A stretch of 53,557 bases of DNA from Coprobacillus sp. (GTDB taxonomy: Bacteria > Bacillota_I > Bacilli_A > RFN20 > CAG-826), in contig JAJQAG010000005.1 in assembly GCA_021203905.1 (NCBI GenBank), forward strand, positions 1 through 53,557, in the 5' to 3' direction. Shown in pieces: positions 27,197 to 36,197 of the stretch. The translations under genes were made by a program, and so were the position numbers. Position 1 is the stretch's first letter. Each line of letters starts with the position of its first letter. Below the pieces are notes generated by a model. That model worked only from the letters and a program-made list of their open reading frames with translations. It made no database searches and had not been told where the DNA came from.

Positions 27197-28084
27197 ATGG
27201 CAGAAGTACATTGGTTCCCAGGTCATATGAGTAAAGCCTTAAACGAGTTATACGAGAAGGTACAACTCGTTGATTTAGTTATCCTTATGCTTGACGCCAG
27301 AGCCCCCTATTCCTCTATTAATCCTGACTTCCTAAAAGCCATTGAAAATAAGCTTAAACTTATTGTCGTCTCCAAAGCGGATCTTGCGGATCCCTCTTAT
27401 CTCACAATTCAGATTGAGGCCTTAAAAGAGAAGTTTCCTGCGGTTATTTCCGTGAACACTATGAGTGCGGTGGCGAAGAAACTCATCCTCTCGGAAATTA
27501 ATCGTGTGTGTGAACCCAAGAGAAAGAAAGATGCCGCTCGTGGTCTTAAAGCCCAACCCATTAAGACTATGGTTATCGGTGTTCCTAATGTGGGTAAATC
27601 CACTCTTATAAATACCCTTGTGGGCCATAGTGCGGCCCCCACTGCTAACACTCCAGGTTTTACTCGTGGACAGAAGTGGATTAACATCTCTGATGATGTT
27701 CATCTCCTTGACACTCCAGGGATTCTTCCTAAGGGTTATCACGATAAAAGTGTGGCCACTCGTCTTGCCCTTGTCGGGTGTGTCAAAGAAACTATCTTAC
27801 CTAATACAGAGATTGTCGAGTATCTTCTCGCGTATCTAAAAGAATACTATCCTGACACTCTCCTTGAGAGATTTGATATTGGAGAGATTAGTGATTATGA
27901 GTCAGTCATGGAAACGATCTGCGATAATCGTCATCTCCTTAAAAGTGGTAATCAATATGACTTTTCTAGAGGAGAGACAGTCTTACTTAACGAGTTTAAG
28001 AATGGCCTTATTGGGCAGATCTCTTTAGAGAGAGATTTCTCTTTATGCTTAACGACGAACAACAATTCTACTCCCGTAAAATAA
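27197..28084 (+). CDS. rbgA: Ribosome biogenesis GTPase RbgA (YlqF)
   Basis: 295 residues. Circularly permuted GTPase: the N terminus MAEVHWFPGHMSKAL with the catalytic-type His residues, G4 VSKADLAD (about residue 60), then G1 GVPNVGKSTLIN (about 130) and G3 DTPGILPK. The C-terminal domain binds 23S rRNA. RbgA is needed for late 50S assembly, including loading of L16. Gene order rplS-rbgA-rnhB is standard. The last 40 bases overlap the start of rnhB in another frame. Confidence 0.96.
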   Translation: MAEVHWFPGHMSKALNELYEKVQLVDLVILMLDARAPYSSINPDFLKAIENKLKLIVVSKADLADPSYLTIQIEALKEKFPAVISVNTMSAVAKKLILSEINRVCEPKRKKDAARGLKAQPIKTMVIGVPNVGKSTLINTLVGHSAAPTANTPGFTRGQKWINISDDVHLLDTPGILPKGYHDKSVATRLALVGCVKETILPNTEIVEYLLAYLKEYYPDTLLERFDIGEISDYESVMETICDNRHLLKSGNQYDFSRGETVLLNEFKNGLIGQISLERDFSLCLTTNNNSTPVK

Positions 28085-28650
28085 AATACATTGTGGGCAC
28101 TGATGAAGTGGGTCGAGGTCCTCTTTTTGGTCCAGTTGTTGCTGCATGTGTAATTCTTCCTAAAGATTATGTTAATGAAGAGATAAATGATTCTAAGAAG
28201 TTAACTCCTAAAAAGAGAGAACTTTTAGCGGACATCATTAAAAGAGATGCAATTGCGTATTCTATCGCCAGTGTGGATGCTTCCACAATTGATGAGATCA
28301 ATATCCTAGAGGCTTCTCGTTTAGCGATGCATAACGCCTTAAAAGAGCTTCATCATCCCTACGACTTAATTCTTAGTGATGCGGTTAAACTCGATGAAGA
28401 AGTAGAGAATATCCCTATTATAAAAGGAGACGCTAAATGCTTGTGTATTGCCGCGGCCTCCATCATCGCGAAAGTCTATCGAGATAATCTCATGCTTATG
28501 TATGACAAAGAGTATCCTGAATATGACTTAAAACACAACAAAGGTTATGGTTCTAAAAAACACCTAGACGCTCTTAATAAATATGGTCCTATAGAGGGAT
28601 TACACCGCTATAGCTATGCTCCTATAAAGAAACTAATTTCCAAAAAGTAA
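28045..28650 (+). CDS. rnhB: Ribonuclease HII
   Basis: 201 residues. The motif GTDEVGRGPLFGPVVAACVIL carries the first two catalytic acids, and later acidic positions fit LILSDAVKL and AKVYRDNLM; NKGYGSKKHLDAL is also typical of RNase HII. It removes ribonucleotides and RNA primers from DNA-RNA hybrids. Translationally coupled to rbgA through a 40-base overlap. Confidence 0.95.
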   Translation: MLNDEQQFYSRKIKYIVGTDEVGRGPLFGPVVAACVILPKDYVNEEINDSKKLTPKKRELLADIIKRDAIAYSIASVDASTIDEINILEASRLAMHNALKELHHPYDLILSDAVKLDEEVENIPIIKGDAKCLCIAAASIIAKVYRDNLMLMYDKEYPEYDLKHNKGYGSKKHLDALNKYGPIEGLHRYSYAPIKKLISKK

Positions 28651-28676
28651 AATATTTTCTCCCAGATTATGCTCTG

Positions 28677-28709
28677 ATCCTCCTAATGAATATATAGACA
28701 AAGGAGGAT
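28677..28709 (+). promoter_or_regulatory. Hairpin that would mask the dprA ribosome binding site
   Basis: ATCCTCCT (28677-28684) is a perfect complement of AGGAGGAT (28702-28709) with a 17-base loop. The right arm contains the Shine-Dalgarno sequence of dprA, whose ATG is at 28713. If the stem forms in mRNA the ribosome cannot bind, so opening it could control DprA synthesis. Confidence 0.6.
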
Positions 28710-28712
28710 TTT

Positions 28713-29495
28713 ATGTTATCTGGAAGAGAAATGCTTATTTACTTCTCTTTAAAATATGATGGAGATTGGCAAAAGATCTATCAAGCCATCTTAGAGAAGC
28801 AACAGATTGATCCCGAAGATTTAAAGAAGTCATTAAGCAATGTGAAGAGCAATGTTGTGACAATGGTGGATCCGGACTACCCAAAACAATTCCTTCACTT
28901 AGCGAACGCTCCCTTTGTCTTATATTACTATGGAGATCTCTCTTTAATTAAGGATAGCGATAGTTGTCTCGCCGTCATTGGTTCAAGAGAAAATACTTCA
29001 TATGGTAAGCAAGTCACTGAGGAGATTGTCTCGGGTCTTTGTGATCAACTTGTGATTATCTCCGGAATGGCGAAAGGCATTGATTCCATTGCTACGAGGT
29101 GCGCACTTACAAACGGGGGTCATGCGGTTGCGGTGCTTGGTAGTGGAATCGATTATTGTTATCCCGCGAGAAATCAAGATCTCTATGAAGAATTAAAGCA
29201 ACACCACCTAGTTATTTCAGAGTATCCAGCAAGCCTTGAACCCAAGCCCTCTAATTTTATAGATAGGAATAGGATCATCGCTGCCCTCCCAAAGTGTATC
29301 TTAGTGACTGAAGCCAAGTATCGAAGCGGGACTTTATCCACAATTACATTTGGTCTCCAATATGGGAAAGAAGTCATCTGTGTTCCCCATCAAGCGGGAA
29401 GTGAATCTCTCTGCAATCGTCTCATTAAAGAAGGGTCCGCACTAATCGAAAATGCGGAAGATGTTCTCGACGAATACAAGTACATTTTTAAATAA
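28713..29495 (+). CDS. dprA: DNA processing protein DprA
   Basis: 260 residues. The Rossmann-like DprA core is present: VIGSRENTSYGKQVTE, ISGMAKGIDSIATRCAL, AVLGSGIDYCYPARN, FIDRNRIIAAL and GLQYGKEVICVPHQ. The C-terminal winged-helix domain of longer homologues is missing. DprA loads RecA on incoming single-stranded DNA in transformation. The strong AAGGAGG before the ATG lies inside a perfect hairpin. No other competence gene is seen in the window. Order rnhB-dprA-topA is standard. Confidence 0.94.
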   Translation: MLSGREMLIYFSLKYDGDWQKIYQAILEKQQIDPEDLKKSLSNVKSNVVTMVDPDYPKQFLHLANAPFVLYYYGDLSLIKDSDSCLAVIGSRENTSYGKQVTEEIVSGLCDQLVIISGMAKGIDSIATRCALTNGGHAVAVLGSGIDYCYPARNQDLYEELKQHHLVISEYPASLEPKPSNFIDRNRIIAALPKCILVTEAKYRSGTLSTITFGLQYGKEVICVPHQAGSESLCNRLIKEGSALIENAEDVLDEYKYIFK

Positions 29496-29539
29496 AATAT
29501 ATTGTTTTTATTTAAGGTGAAAAGTGAAATTTTCCCTTG

Positions 29540-29569
29540 TTGACAAAGGCATTTATTTTCCCATAGTAT
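29540..29569 (+). promoter_or_regulatory. Promoter of topA
   Basis: A perfect TTGACA (29540-29545) and TAGTAT (29564-29569), spacer 18. The predicted start, 29576-29577, coincides with the ATG of topA, so the mRNA would be leaderless. Confidence 0.65.
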
Positions 29570-29576
29570 GGGTTAT

Positions 29577-31541
29577 ATGAAGCTCGTAATTTTGGAATCA
29601 CCAGGTAAAACTCAGCACGTCCAGCAATACCTCGGGAAAGACTATTTAGTGATGTGCTCCGTTGGTCACATTAGGGATCTCGCGACCAATGGAAAAGGGC
29701 GCTTAGGCGTCGATGTTGATAACGGATTTAAACCCCGTTACGAAGTGGATCCTAATAAGAAGGATATTATTGCTTCTTTAAAAAAAGCGGTCAGTGCAGC
29801 GGACGAAGTCATCCTCGCCACCGATCCTGATAGGGAAGGAGAGGCCATCGCGTGGCACCTCACGCAGGTCTTAGATCTTGACCCCATAACCACAAAGAGA
29901 GTGACTTTTAATGAAATCACTAAAGAAGAAGTCACGACAAAGATCAACCAACCCACAGTCATTGATATGAATCTTGTCGCCTCTCAAGAGACGAGGAGAA
30001 TCCTTGATCGTATTATTGGTTTTGGTCTTTCTGCATGGGTACAAAAATATAATCACAGTGAGAGTGCGGGTCGTGTCCAATCCCCTGCTTTAAAACTTGT
30101 CTGTGATCAAGATGAATTAATCGATTCATTTGTTAGTGAAACCTATTATGTCATTAATGTCAATGGGCATATAAATGGAAGAGAATGTAAACTCATCTTT
30201 GATTCTTATAAGAATAATAAAGATAAGATAATAGATGAAGCTCTCGCTAAATCTATTATCGATACTCTCCCAAATGAGTTAGAAGTCGTAAAAGTAGTAA
30301 AGAGTAAAAAGGCGAGAAAACCCATTATTCCTTTTGAGACTGCAACTCTTTATACAGAGGCTTCTAATCGCCTTAAATGTTCCACTGACGCTGTTGCCTC
30401 TATGGCCCAAAACCTTTATCAAAATGGATATATAACTTATATCAGAACCGACTACACTGCTTTATCACCAACCTTCACTGGACCCGCTCAAGCGTATATC
30501 GCTGAGCATTATGGTAAGGAATATGTTGGTTATATTGCTAAAGCCAAGAAAGATGAGTTTACCCAAGCCGCACACGAGGGTATTAGACCCACAAGTATTT
30601 ATCGCACTCCCGAGTCTGTCAAAGGAGAGTTAAGCACGAGAGAATACCAACTCTATGAACTCATCTATAATCACACTCTTGCGTCTCTTATGAAGCCAAA
30701 AGAAGAAGAGATTCTTACTATTACTATTAGAAGTGGTGATAGTGAATTCCACTCTGACTTCGTCCGTACCAGCTTTGATGGATACTCTGTTTTAAATAAG
30801 TCAGATAATGACTATACTCCTTTACCAGAAATCTCAGTGGGCGATCATTACGTAGTCACAGAAAAAGACTATGAGACAAAGAGTACGGAACCACCCGCTC
30901 ACTACAGCGAAGGTGCGCTCACCGCTCTCATGAAAGAAAAAGGAATTGGAAGGCCTTCAACTTATTCCCCAACCATTAAAACTCTGAAGACAAGAGATTA
31001 TATTAAGTCTGAAAAAGGTGTTCTTATCTCCACTGATAAAGGGCGTAAGACATCCGCGATATTAAGTCAGTATTTCCCCCAATATGTGGACACCCAATTC
31101 ACCGCAAATATGGAGGATGATCTTGACCATATTGGGAGTAAGGAAACTACAAGTATTGATGTCTTACAAACTCACTATGATGAGTTCCAAGAAACTGTCA
31201 CTAAAGCTAATGAGAGAGCGGAGAAACAACCAAGGGAAGCTCCTAAGGAAACTGGAGAGTTCTGCGAGCTCTGTGGCGCCCCTCTGGTCTATAGGAAAAA
31301 CAAGAAAGATGGAACTACCTTTGTCGCGTGTATGAATTATCCAAAATGCAAGTACACAAGAAGCGAAAACTCAGCAGAATCGGCGCAAAATAATCAAAAT
31401 TTAAAACATTGTCCTAAATGTGATAGTGGTTATTTAATAAGAAAAAAGGGCGCGTATGGATACTTCTACGCCTGCAATAATCCTGAGTGTGATTACACGC
31501 AAAGTCTCCGTTCAAGAAAGAAATCTTATTACAAAAAATAG
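29577..31541 (+). CDS. topA: DNA topoisomerase I
   Basis: 654 residues from ATG 29577 (MKLVILESPGKTQHVQQYL). An in-frame ATG at 29568 overlaps the -10 box and is not used if the promoter call is right. Toprim domain at the N terminus (ATDPDREGEAIAWHL with the metal-binding DxD-type acids), active-site Tyr in TYIRTDYT, DNA gate domains, then two C-terminal zinc ribbons (CELCGAPL ... CMNYPKC and CPKCDSGY ... CNNPEC). It relaxes negative supercoils. trmFO, common after topA in Bacillota, is missing. Confidence 0.96.
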   Translation: MKLVILESPGKTQHVQQYLGKDYLVMCSVGHIRDLATNGKGRLGVDVDNGFKPRYEVDPNKKDIIASLKKAVSAADEVILATDPDREGEAIAWHLTQVLDLDPITTKRVTFNEITKEEVTTKINQPTVIDMNLVASQETRRILDRIIGFGLSAWVQKYNHSESAGRVQSPALKLVCDQDELIDSFVSETYYVINVNGHINGRECKLIFDSYKNNKDKIIDEALAKSIIDTLPNELEVVKVVKSKKARKPIIPFETATLYTEASNRLKCSTDAVASMAQNLYQNGYITYIRTDYTALSPTFTGPAQAYIAEHYGKEYVGYIAKAKKDEFTQAAHEGIRPTSIYRTPESVKGELSTREYQLYELIYNHTLASLMKPKEEEILTITIRSGDSEFHSDFVRTSFDGYSVLNKSDNDYTPLPEISVGDHYVVTEKDYETKSTEPPAHYSEGALTALMKEKGIGRPSTYSPTIKTLKTRDYIKSEKGVLISTDKGRKTSAILSQYFPQYVDTQFTANMEDDLDHIGSKETTSIDVLQTHYDEFQETVTKANERAEKQPREAPKETGEFCELCGAPLVYRKNKKDGTTFVACMNYPKCKYTRSENSAESAQNNQNLKHCPKCDSGYLIRKKGAYGYFYACNNPECDYTQSLRSRKKSYYKK

Positions 31542-31573
31542 AAACATTTTGCTAACTATGGCAAAATAAAAAT

Positions 31574-32473
31574 ATGAACAAAGTAGTGAGTGAATTTCTT
31601 GACTACTTAAAGAATGAAAGAAACTACACTGAGGCCACGATTAAAAGCTACGAAAATGACCTTGACAAATGGTTCCGGTTTTTAAGCCAGGAAGACATCC
31701 TCTATGATGATGTCGATCCAAGGATTGTCCGTAACTTTCTCTCGAGTGAGATGATGAAAGGCATCTCGAAAAGATCATGCCGAAGAAGACTCTCTTGCCT
31801 TTCTAGCTTCTACTCTTTTTGTCAGAGAAAAGGCTACGCGAAAGATAATCCCTTTGTCTTTGTTGAGGGACCAAAAACTGAAAAGAAATATCCTGATGTC
31901 TTATACAAAAATCAAGTGGAAGAACTCTTCCGTCTCAACGGAGAGAGAAGCGATGATTTAATGGTCCGTGACCAATGTATTATCAAGATGCTTTACTACA
32001 TGGGTCTTCGTGCGAGTGAGCTTTGCCATCTTCGTATTCAGGACATTGATTTCAAACAGAGAATTGCTAGGATCTATGGTAAAGGACAAAAAGAGAGACT
32101 CGTTCCTTTTAGTGAAGATTGTCAACAAGCGATGATCCGCTACAGAGACGAAAGTCGTATGGAGCTTATTAAAGAGAAAGTGACCCCCATCTTTATCGTT
32201 AATGCGGATGGTCTCCCCCTCACAGTGAGAGGCCTAGAGTATATCTTAAAAGAGATTGAGACCAAGTCAGGACTCTATCTTGGTCTTCATCCCCATACCT
32301 TGAGACACTCCTTTGCCACTCATTTACTTGAGAATGGTGCGGACCTTCGTGTCATTCAAGAACTCCTTGGACATGAGAGCATCAACGCCACTCAAATCTA
32401 CACCCATGTGTCCGATAAGGAAATGAAAGAGACCTACTCAAATTACCACCCAAGAGCCCATAAGGACAAATAG
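31574..32473 (+). CDS. Tyrosine recombinase, XerC/XerD type
   Basis: 299 residues, full length. N-terminal SAM-like domain (FLDYLKNERNYTEATIKSYENDL), then the catalytic domain with Arg in GLRASELCHL, HPHTLRHSFATHLL (His and Arg), LLGHESINATQIYTH (His, Tyr nucleophile). Position between topA and rpsB fits CodV/XerC; whether it is XerC or XerD cannot be decided from sequence alone. It resolves chromosome dimers at dif. Separated from topA by 32 bases with no clear ribosome binding site. Confidence 0.92.
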   Translation: MNKVVSEFLDYLKNERNYTEATIKSYENDLDKWFRFLSQEDILYDDVDPRIVRNFLSSEMMKGISKRSCRRRLSCLSSFYSFCQRKGYAKDNPFVFVEGPKTEKKYPDVLYKNQVEELFRLNGERSDDLMVRDQCIIKMLYYMGLRASELCHLRIQDIDFKQRIARIYGKGQKERLVPFSEDCQQAMIRYRDESRMELIKEKVTPIFIVNADGLPLTVRGLEYILKEIETKSGLYLGLHPHTLRHSFATHLLENGADLRVIQELLGHESINATQIYTHVSDKEMKETYSNYHPRAHKDK

Positions 32474-32494
32474 TACTAATTTCTATAAAATTAG

Positions 32495-32524
32495 TTGATA
32501 TTAATAAAGGCCTTTTGCTATAAT
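32495..32524 (+). promoter_or_regulatory. Promoter of the rpsB operon and its leader
   Basis: TTGATA (32495-32500) and TATAAT (32519-32524), spacer 18. The leader runs about 115 bases to the rpsB ATG. It contains a 12-base palindrome TCAGATATCTGA and a small CTGC/GCAG stem, then AAGGAGG. Such long leaders before rpsB often allow S2 feedback; I cannot confirm that here. Confidence 0.65.
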
Positions 32525-32646
32525 CTATCACGGCTCAGATATCTGAACTAAATTCACACATTGCGGATTGTATCCCTTTTGTCTGCTCAATATAGCAGTG
32601 GTGATATTTCGAAACAATGGAGGCATAACAATAAGGAGGTCTTCTC

Positions 32647-33885
32647 ATGGAAGAAGAAGAGAAAGTCGCAACTGAAGTAGTGGCAGAGACCCCTACTCAA
32701 GAAGCGAGTGCAGAGCCTAGCCCTGCTACAGAAGAAGTGAATATTATGGAACAAGTAATGCATGATCCTGATGCTCCTGTCATCACCATGAAGAAATTAC
32801 TTGAAGCAGGTGCTCACTTCGGTCATCAAACCAGACACTGGAATCCAAAGATGAAAAAGTTCATCTATGGAGCGAGAAGTGGTGTCTATATTATCGATCT
32901 TGCTCAAACTGTAACTTACATAGAGACAGCTTATAAAGCGATGAAAGATATCGTCGACAAAGGCGGTAAAGTGCTATTTGTTGGTGTCAAGAAACAAGTC
33001 CAAGAAGCCGTTGAAGCGGAAGCTTTAAGAAGTGGTAGTTTCTATATCACTAATCGATGGCTTGGTGGAACCCTTACCAACTTTAAGACCATTCAAGGTC
33101 GTATCCGTTATCTCCAAGAACTCGAGAGAAGAGAAGCGGATGGAGAGTTTGACGCTCTTCCAAAATCGGAAGCTGTTGTCTTAAAAAGACAATTAGCGAA
33201 ACTAGAGAAGAACTTCGGTGGGATTAAGGAAATGAGAAAGATTCCTAATGCCCTTGTGGTCATTGATCCATACACCGAAAGAAATGCGATTAAAGAAGCA
33301 AGAAAATTACATATCCCTGTCTTTGCTATCGTCGATACCAACTGTGATCCCGATGTTATTGATTATCCTATTCCTGCGAATGATGACGCCATTCGTTCCG
33401 TCTCCCTTATCTTAGCGGTTATCGCAGATGCGATTGTTGAGAGCAAGGGTGGTGTTCCTGTGGTGGCCTATGTCAAAGATGAAGGCGACACTGTCACCAT
33501 GAAAGATGTCATTCGTCAAACCGAAAAAGAAAATGCTGAGAAGTTAGCCAAGATTCGTGCGGAGAGAAAAGCTCGTCAAGAAGCCTATGAGAAAGAGCAA
33601 GCCCGTCGTCGTAAAGAAGAAGAAGATGCTCAAGCCGCAGACGAGAAAGCTCTTGCCGCAAAGAAGAACCCCTCCGCTCCGAGAGCAAAGAGACCAACCA
33701 CTCCTAAGAGTGAGGAAGAAACTCCAGTAGTGGAAGAAGCTCCCGTAGAAGAAGAGGTTGAAGAGACTGCTTTAAAAACCACCAAGACTACTTCTAAACC
33801 AAAAGCTACAAAGAAAAAAGAAGCTCCCACTGAGACTCCAGTTGTGGAAGAGACTCCAGTGGAAGAAACCAAAGTTGAGGAATAA
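32647..33885 (+). CDS. rpsB: 30S ribosomal protein S2 with long extensions
   Basis: 412 residues, far above the usual 230-260. Core S2 occupies about residues 46-280 ([61 protein letters not shown]). Before it is an acidic 45-residue extension ([17 protein letters not shown] ...). After it about 130 residues continue as a charged helix rich in Arg, Lys, Glu and Ala, then a Thr/Pro/Glu/Lys-rich tail with a repeated ETPVVEE.PVEE unit. AAGGAGG precedes the ATG. Operon with tsf, pyrH and frr. The tail is probably disordered. Confidence 0.95.
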   Translation: MEEEEKVATEVVAETPTQEASAEPSPATEEVNIMEQVMHDPDAPVITMKKLLEAGAHFGHQTRHWNPKMKKFIYGARSGVYIIDLAQTVTYIETAYKAMKDIVDKGGKVLFVGVKKQVQEAVEAEALRSGSFYITNRWLGGTLTNFKTIQGRIRYLQELERREADGEFDALPKSEAVVLKRQLAKLEKNFGGIKEMRKIPNALVVIDPYTERNAIKEARKLHIPVFAIVDTNCDPDVIDYPIPANDDAIRSVSLILAVIADAIVESKGGVPVVAYVKDEGDTVTMKDVIRQTEKENAEKLAKIRAERKARQEAYEKEQARRRKEEEDAQAADEKALAAKKNPSAPRAKRPTTPKSEEETPVVEEAPVEEEVEETALKTTKTTSKPKATKKKEAPTETPVVEETPVEETKVEE

Positions 33886-33888
33886 TCC

Positions 33889-34770
33889 ATGGCAGAAGGA
33901 AATTCAATTGAATTAATCAAACTTCTCCGTGAGAGAACTGGTGCAGGCCTTATGGACTGCAAGAATGCTCTTGCAGCCAATGATAATGACCTTGATAAAG
34001 CCACTGATTGGATGAGAGAAAATGGTTTAGCCAAGGCTGCAAAGAAAGCGGATCGTATTGCCGCTGAAGGTTTAGCGGTTACCAAGACTTGCCCCAAGTG
34101 TGGGAAAGTTGTCATCCTTGAAGTTAACTGTGAGACTGACTTTGTCTCTCAAAGTGAGACATTCCATGATTTTGTGGATAAACTCTCTAGTAATCTCATT
34201 TCTCTTGAACCCACCAGTGTGGAAGAAGCAACAGAGAAGTGTGCAGATCTCTTTAGTGATGCCACTGTGAAGATGGGAGAGAAAATCTCTCTTAGAAGAT
34301 TTGAAACCATTCATCCAGAAGGAGAAGAAGCTATCGCTACTTATATCCATATGGGTGGAAAGATTGCTGTGGCTTGTGTTTTAGCTCACAAAGATGAAGA
34401 ATTTGGGAAGCAAATTGCCATGCACATTGCGGCGAACTCTCCTTCATATGTCTCTCTTAGTGATGTTCCTGATGATGTCAGAGAGCACGAAAGAGAAATC
34501 CAACTCGAAGCCGCCAAGAACGATGAAAAGCTTGCGGGCAAATCTCTAGAAATGATTAATCGAGTGGTGGAAGGTAAGGTCAATAAGACCTTTACAGAAA
34601 TGGCTCTTGAGTGTCAACCCTTCTTAATGGATGACAGTAAGAATGTCGGACAAGTTCTTAAAGAACACAACAACGCCGTTCTCAAGTTCGTCCGTTATCA
34701 AGTGGGTGAAGGCATTGAGAAGAAGAAAGATGACTTCGTCAGTGAAGTCATGAAAGAAGTTAATAAATAA
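33889..34770 (+). CDS. tsf: Translation elongation factor Ts
   Basis: 293 residues. Begins with the UBA-like domain (IKLLRERTGAGLMDCKNALAAND), then the core with VNCETDFVSQ and YIHMGGKIAV. EF-Ts recharges EF-Tu with GTP. Unusual: the beta-hairpin before VNCETDF, normally DGNKG-like, reads TCPKCGK, giving a CxxC plus the conserved Cys nearby. Starts three bases after rpsB and is followed by a short hairpin before pyrH. Confidence 0.96.
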   Translation: MAEGNSIELIKLLRERTGAGLMDCKNALAANDNDLDKATDWMRENGLAKAAKKADRIAAEGLAVTKTCPKCGKVVILEVNCETDFVSQSETFHDFVDKLSSNLISLEPTSVEEATEKCADLFSDATVKMGEKISLRRFETIHPEGEEAIATYIHMGGKIAVACVLAHKDEEFGKQIAMHIAANSPSYVSLSDVPDDVREHEREIQLEAAKNDEKLAGKSLEMINRVVEGKVNKTFTEMALECQPFLMDDSKNVGQVLKEHNNAVLKFVRYQVGEGIEKKKDDFVSEVMKEVNK

Positions 34771-34794
34771 AAGGAAGACTTTGTCTTTCTTTTG
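34771..34794 (+). terminator. Possible attenuator between tsf and pyrH
   Basis: AAGGAAGAC, loop TTT, GTCTTTCTT with one G-T pair, followed by TTG. A weak intrinsic terminator that would reduce transcription from rpsB-tsf into pyrH-frr. The pyrH ribosome binding site follows directly. Confidence 0.55.
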
Positions 34795-34809
34795 TTATGT
34801 GGAGGATAT

Positions 34810-35526
34810 ATGTATAAGCGCATCTTACTCAAGCTCAGTGGAGAATCTCTCCGCCAAGAAGGAACAAGACACACTATTGATGTCGATTATTTAAAAGAGA
34901 CCGCGCAAATCATCAAAGATGTCCATGACGAGGGAATCGAAGTGGCCATTGTTGTTGGTGCGGGTAACATCTGGCGTGGTAAACTTGCAAACCAAATTGG
35001 GATTGAGAGAGTCCCTGCGGATTATATGGGTATGCTTGGGACAGTGATTAACGCTGTGGCCATTAATTCCGCTTTGAAGAATTTGGGTTGTGCGGGAGAA
35101 GTCTTCTCCTCTATTACTCCTATCAAGGGAGTGACCAAGGCCTATAAGAAGTCAGCAGCGAAGAAGTCTCTTAGTGCTGGTAATGTCATCTTTTTAGCGG
35201 GTGGCACGGGTAAGCCTTATCTTACCACAGATACCGCCGCGGCAATGTTAGCCAAAGACATTAGTGTGGATGCCATCCTCATGTCCAAAAACAATGTCGA
35301 TGGAGTGTATGATTCTGATCCCAAAACTAATAAAGATGCCAAACTCCTTAAGACCATTACTTATCAAGATATTCTTGATAAAAACCTTGAAGTTATGGAC
35401 AAAGAAGCCGCTGAACTTCTTTGTGATACCAATATTGAAATCCGTGTCTTTAATGCTCAACCTGAGAACTTCGTAAAAGTCCTTAGTGATGAGACTCTCG
35501 GCACCACTGTCAGAAAGGAGAAATAA
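34810..35526 (+). CDS. pyrH: Uridylate kinase (UMP kinase)
   Basis: 238 residues. GGAGG at 34801-34805 fixes the start at 34810; the in-frame ATG at 34792 lies upstream of this site. Amino-acid-kinase fold: YKRILLKLSGESL at the N terminus, VVGAGNIWRG, ADYMGMLGTVINA, LAGGTGKPYLTTDTAAA and MSKNNVDGVYDSDPK. It phosphorylates UMP to UDP. The order rpsB-tsf-pyrH-frr is standard in bacteria. Two bases separate it from frr. Confidence 0.96.
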   Translation: MYKRILLKLSGESLRQEGTRHTIDVDYLKETAQIIKDVHDEGIEVAIVVGAGNIWRGKLANQIGIERVPADYMGMLGTVINAVAINSALKNLGCAGEVFSSITPIKGVTKAYKKSAAKKSLSAGNVIFLAGGTGKPYLTTDTAAAMLAKDISVDAILMSKNNVDGVYDSDPKTNKDAKLLKTITYQDILDKNLEVMDKEAAELLCDTNIEIRVFNAQPENFVKVLSDETLGTTVRKEK

Positions 35527-35528
35527 CC

Positions 35529-36074
35529 ATGGATGAAATCTCTCTCGACTGCAAAGAGAAAATGGAGAAGAGCCTTGATAACCTTACTAGTGGCTTAGCC
35601 ACACTAAGAACGGGTAAAGCCTCTCCGGCGATGCTTTCACACATTTTAGTGGACTATTATGGAGCACCCACTCCCATTATCCAAATCAGTCAGATTACTT
35701 CTCCTGAACCCCGACAATTACTCGTCAAACCATATGACAAGAATGATATTAAGAATATCATCATTGCTATCTCTTCTTCTGATTTAGGTCTTAACCCTGT
35801 CAGTGAAGGAAATGTCATTCGAATTACTATTCCCCCTCTCACAGAAGATAGGAGAAAAGAGATTGTTAAACAAGCTAAGAAGTATGGAGAGGAAGCTAAG
35901 ATTGTTGTTCGTAACATCCGTCGTGACTACATGTCCCTTGTTAAAGAAGACGAGAGCATGAGTGAAGATTATCAAGCGCTCCTCGAAGATGAAATCCAAA
36001 AAGTCACGGATGAAGTCGTCAAACAAATCGATCAAATCGTCTCTGAAAAAGAAAGCGATATTCTCTCAATTTAA
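35529..36074 (+). CDS. frr: Ribosome recycling factor
   Basis: 181 residues. N-terminal three-helix segment with LRTGKASPAMLSHILVDYYGAPTPI, core IRITIPPLTEDRRKEIVKQAKKYGEEAKIVVRNIRRD and the C-terminal DEIQKVTDEVVKQIDQIVSEKE. It splits post-termination ribosomes with EF-G. uppS, which usually follows frr, is not present; an untranslated gap of 123 bases precedes cdsA. Confidence 0.97.
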   Translation: MDEISLDCKEKMEKSLDNLTSGLATLRTGKASPAMLSHILVDYYGAPTPIIQISQITSPEPRQLLVKPYDKNDIKNIIIAISSSDLGLNPVSEGNVIRITIPPLTEDRRKEIVKQAKKYGEEAKIVVRNIRRDYMSLVKEDESMSEDYQALLEDEIQKVTDEVVKQIDQIVSEKESDILSI

Positions 36075-36158
36075 ATAATTATTTCTTTAGAAATAAACGG
36101 GCAATGGTTCCTCTTGTTGCTTTTTATACGCGTTTATTCCACGAGGGTAAAAGAATGA

Positions 36159-36187
36159 TAGTCATTATTCTTTTAACATGCTACAAT
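36159..36187 (+). promoter_or_regulatory. Promoter of the cdsA operon
   Basis: TAGTCA (36159-36164) and TACAAT (36182-36187, preceded by TGC as an extended -10), spacer 17. The predicted start near 36194 is about 4 bases before the cdsA ATG. The imperfect inverted repeat AAAAGAAT/ATTATTCTTTT overlaps the -35 region. Confidence 0.55.
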
Positions 36188-36197
36188 AAAAATCACC

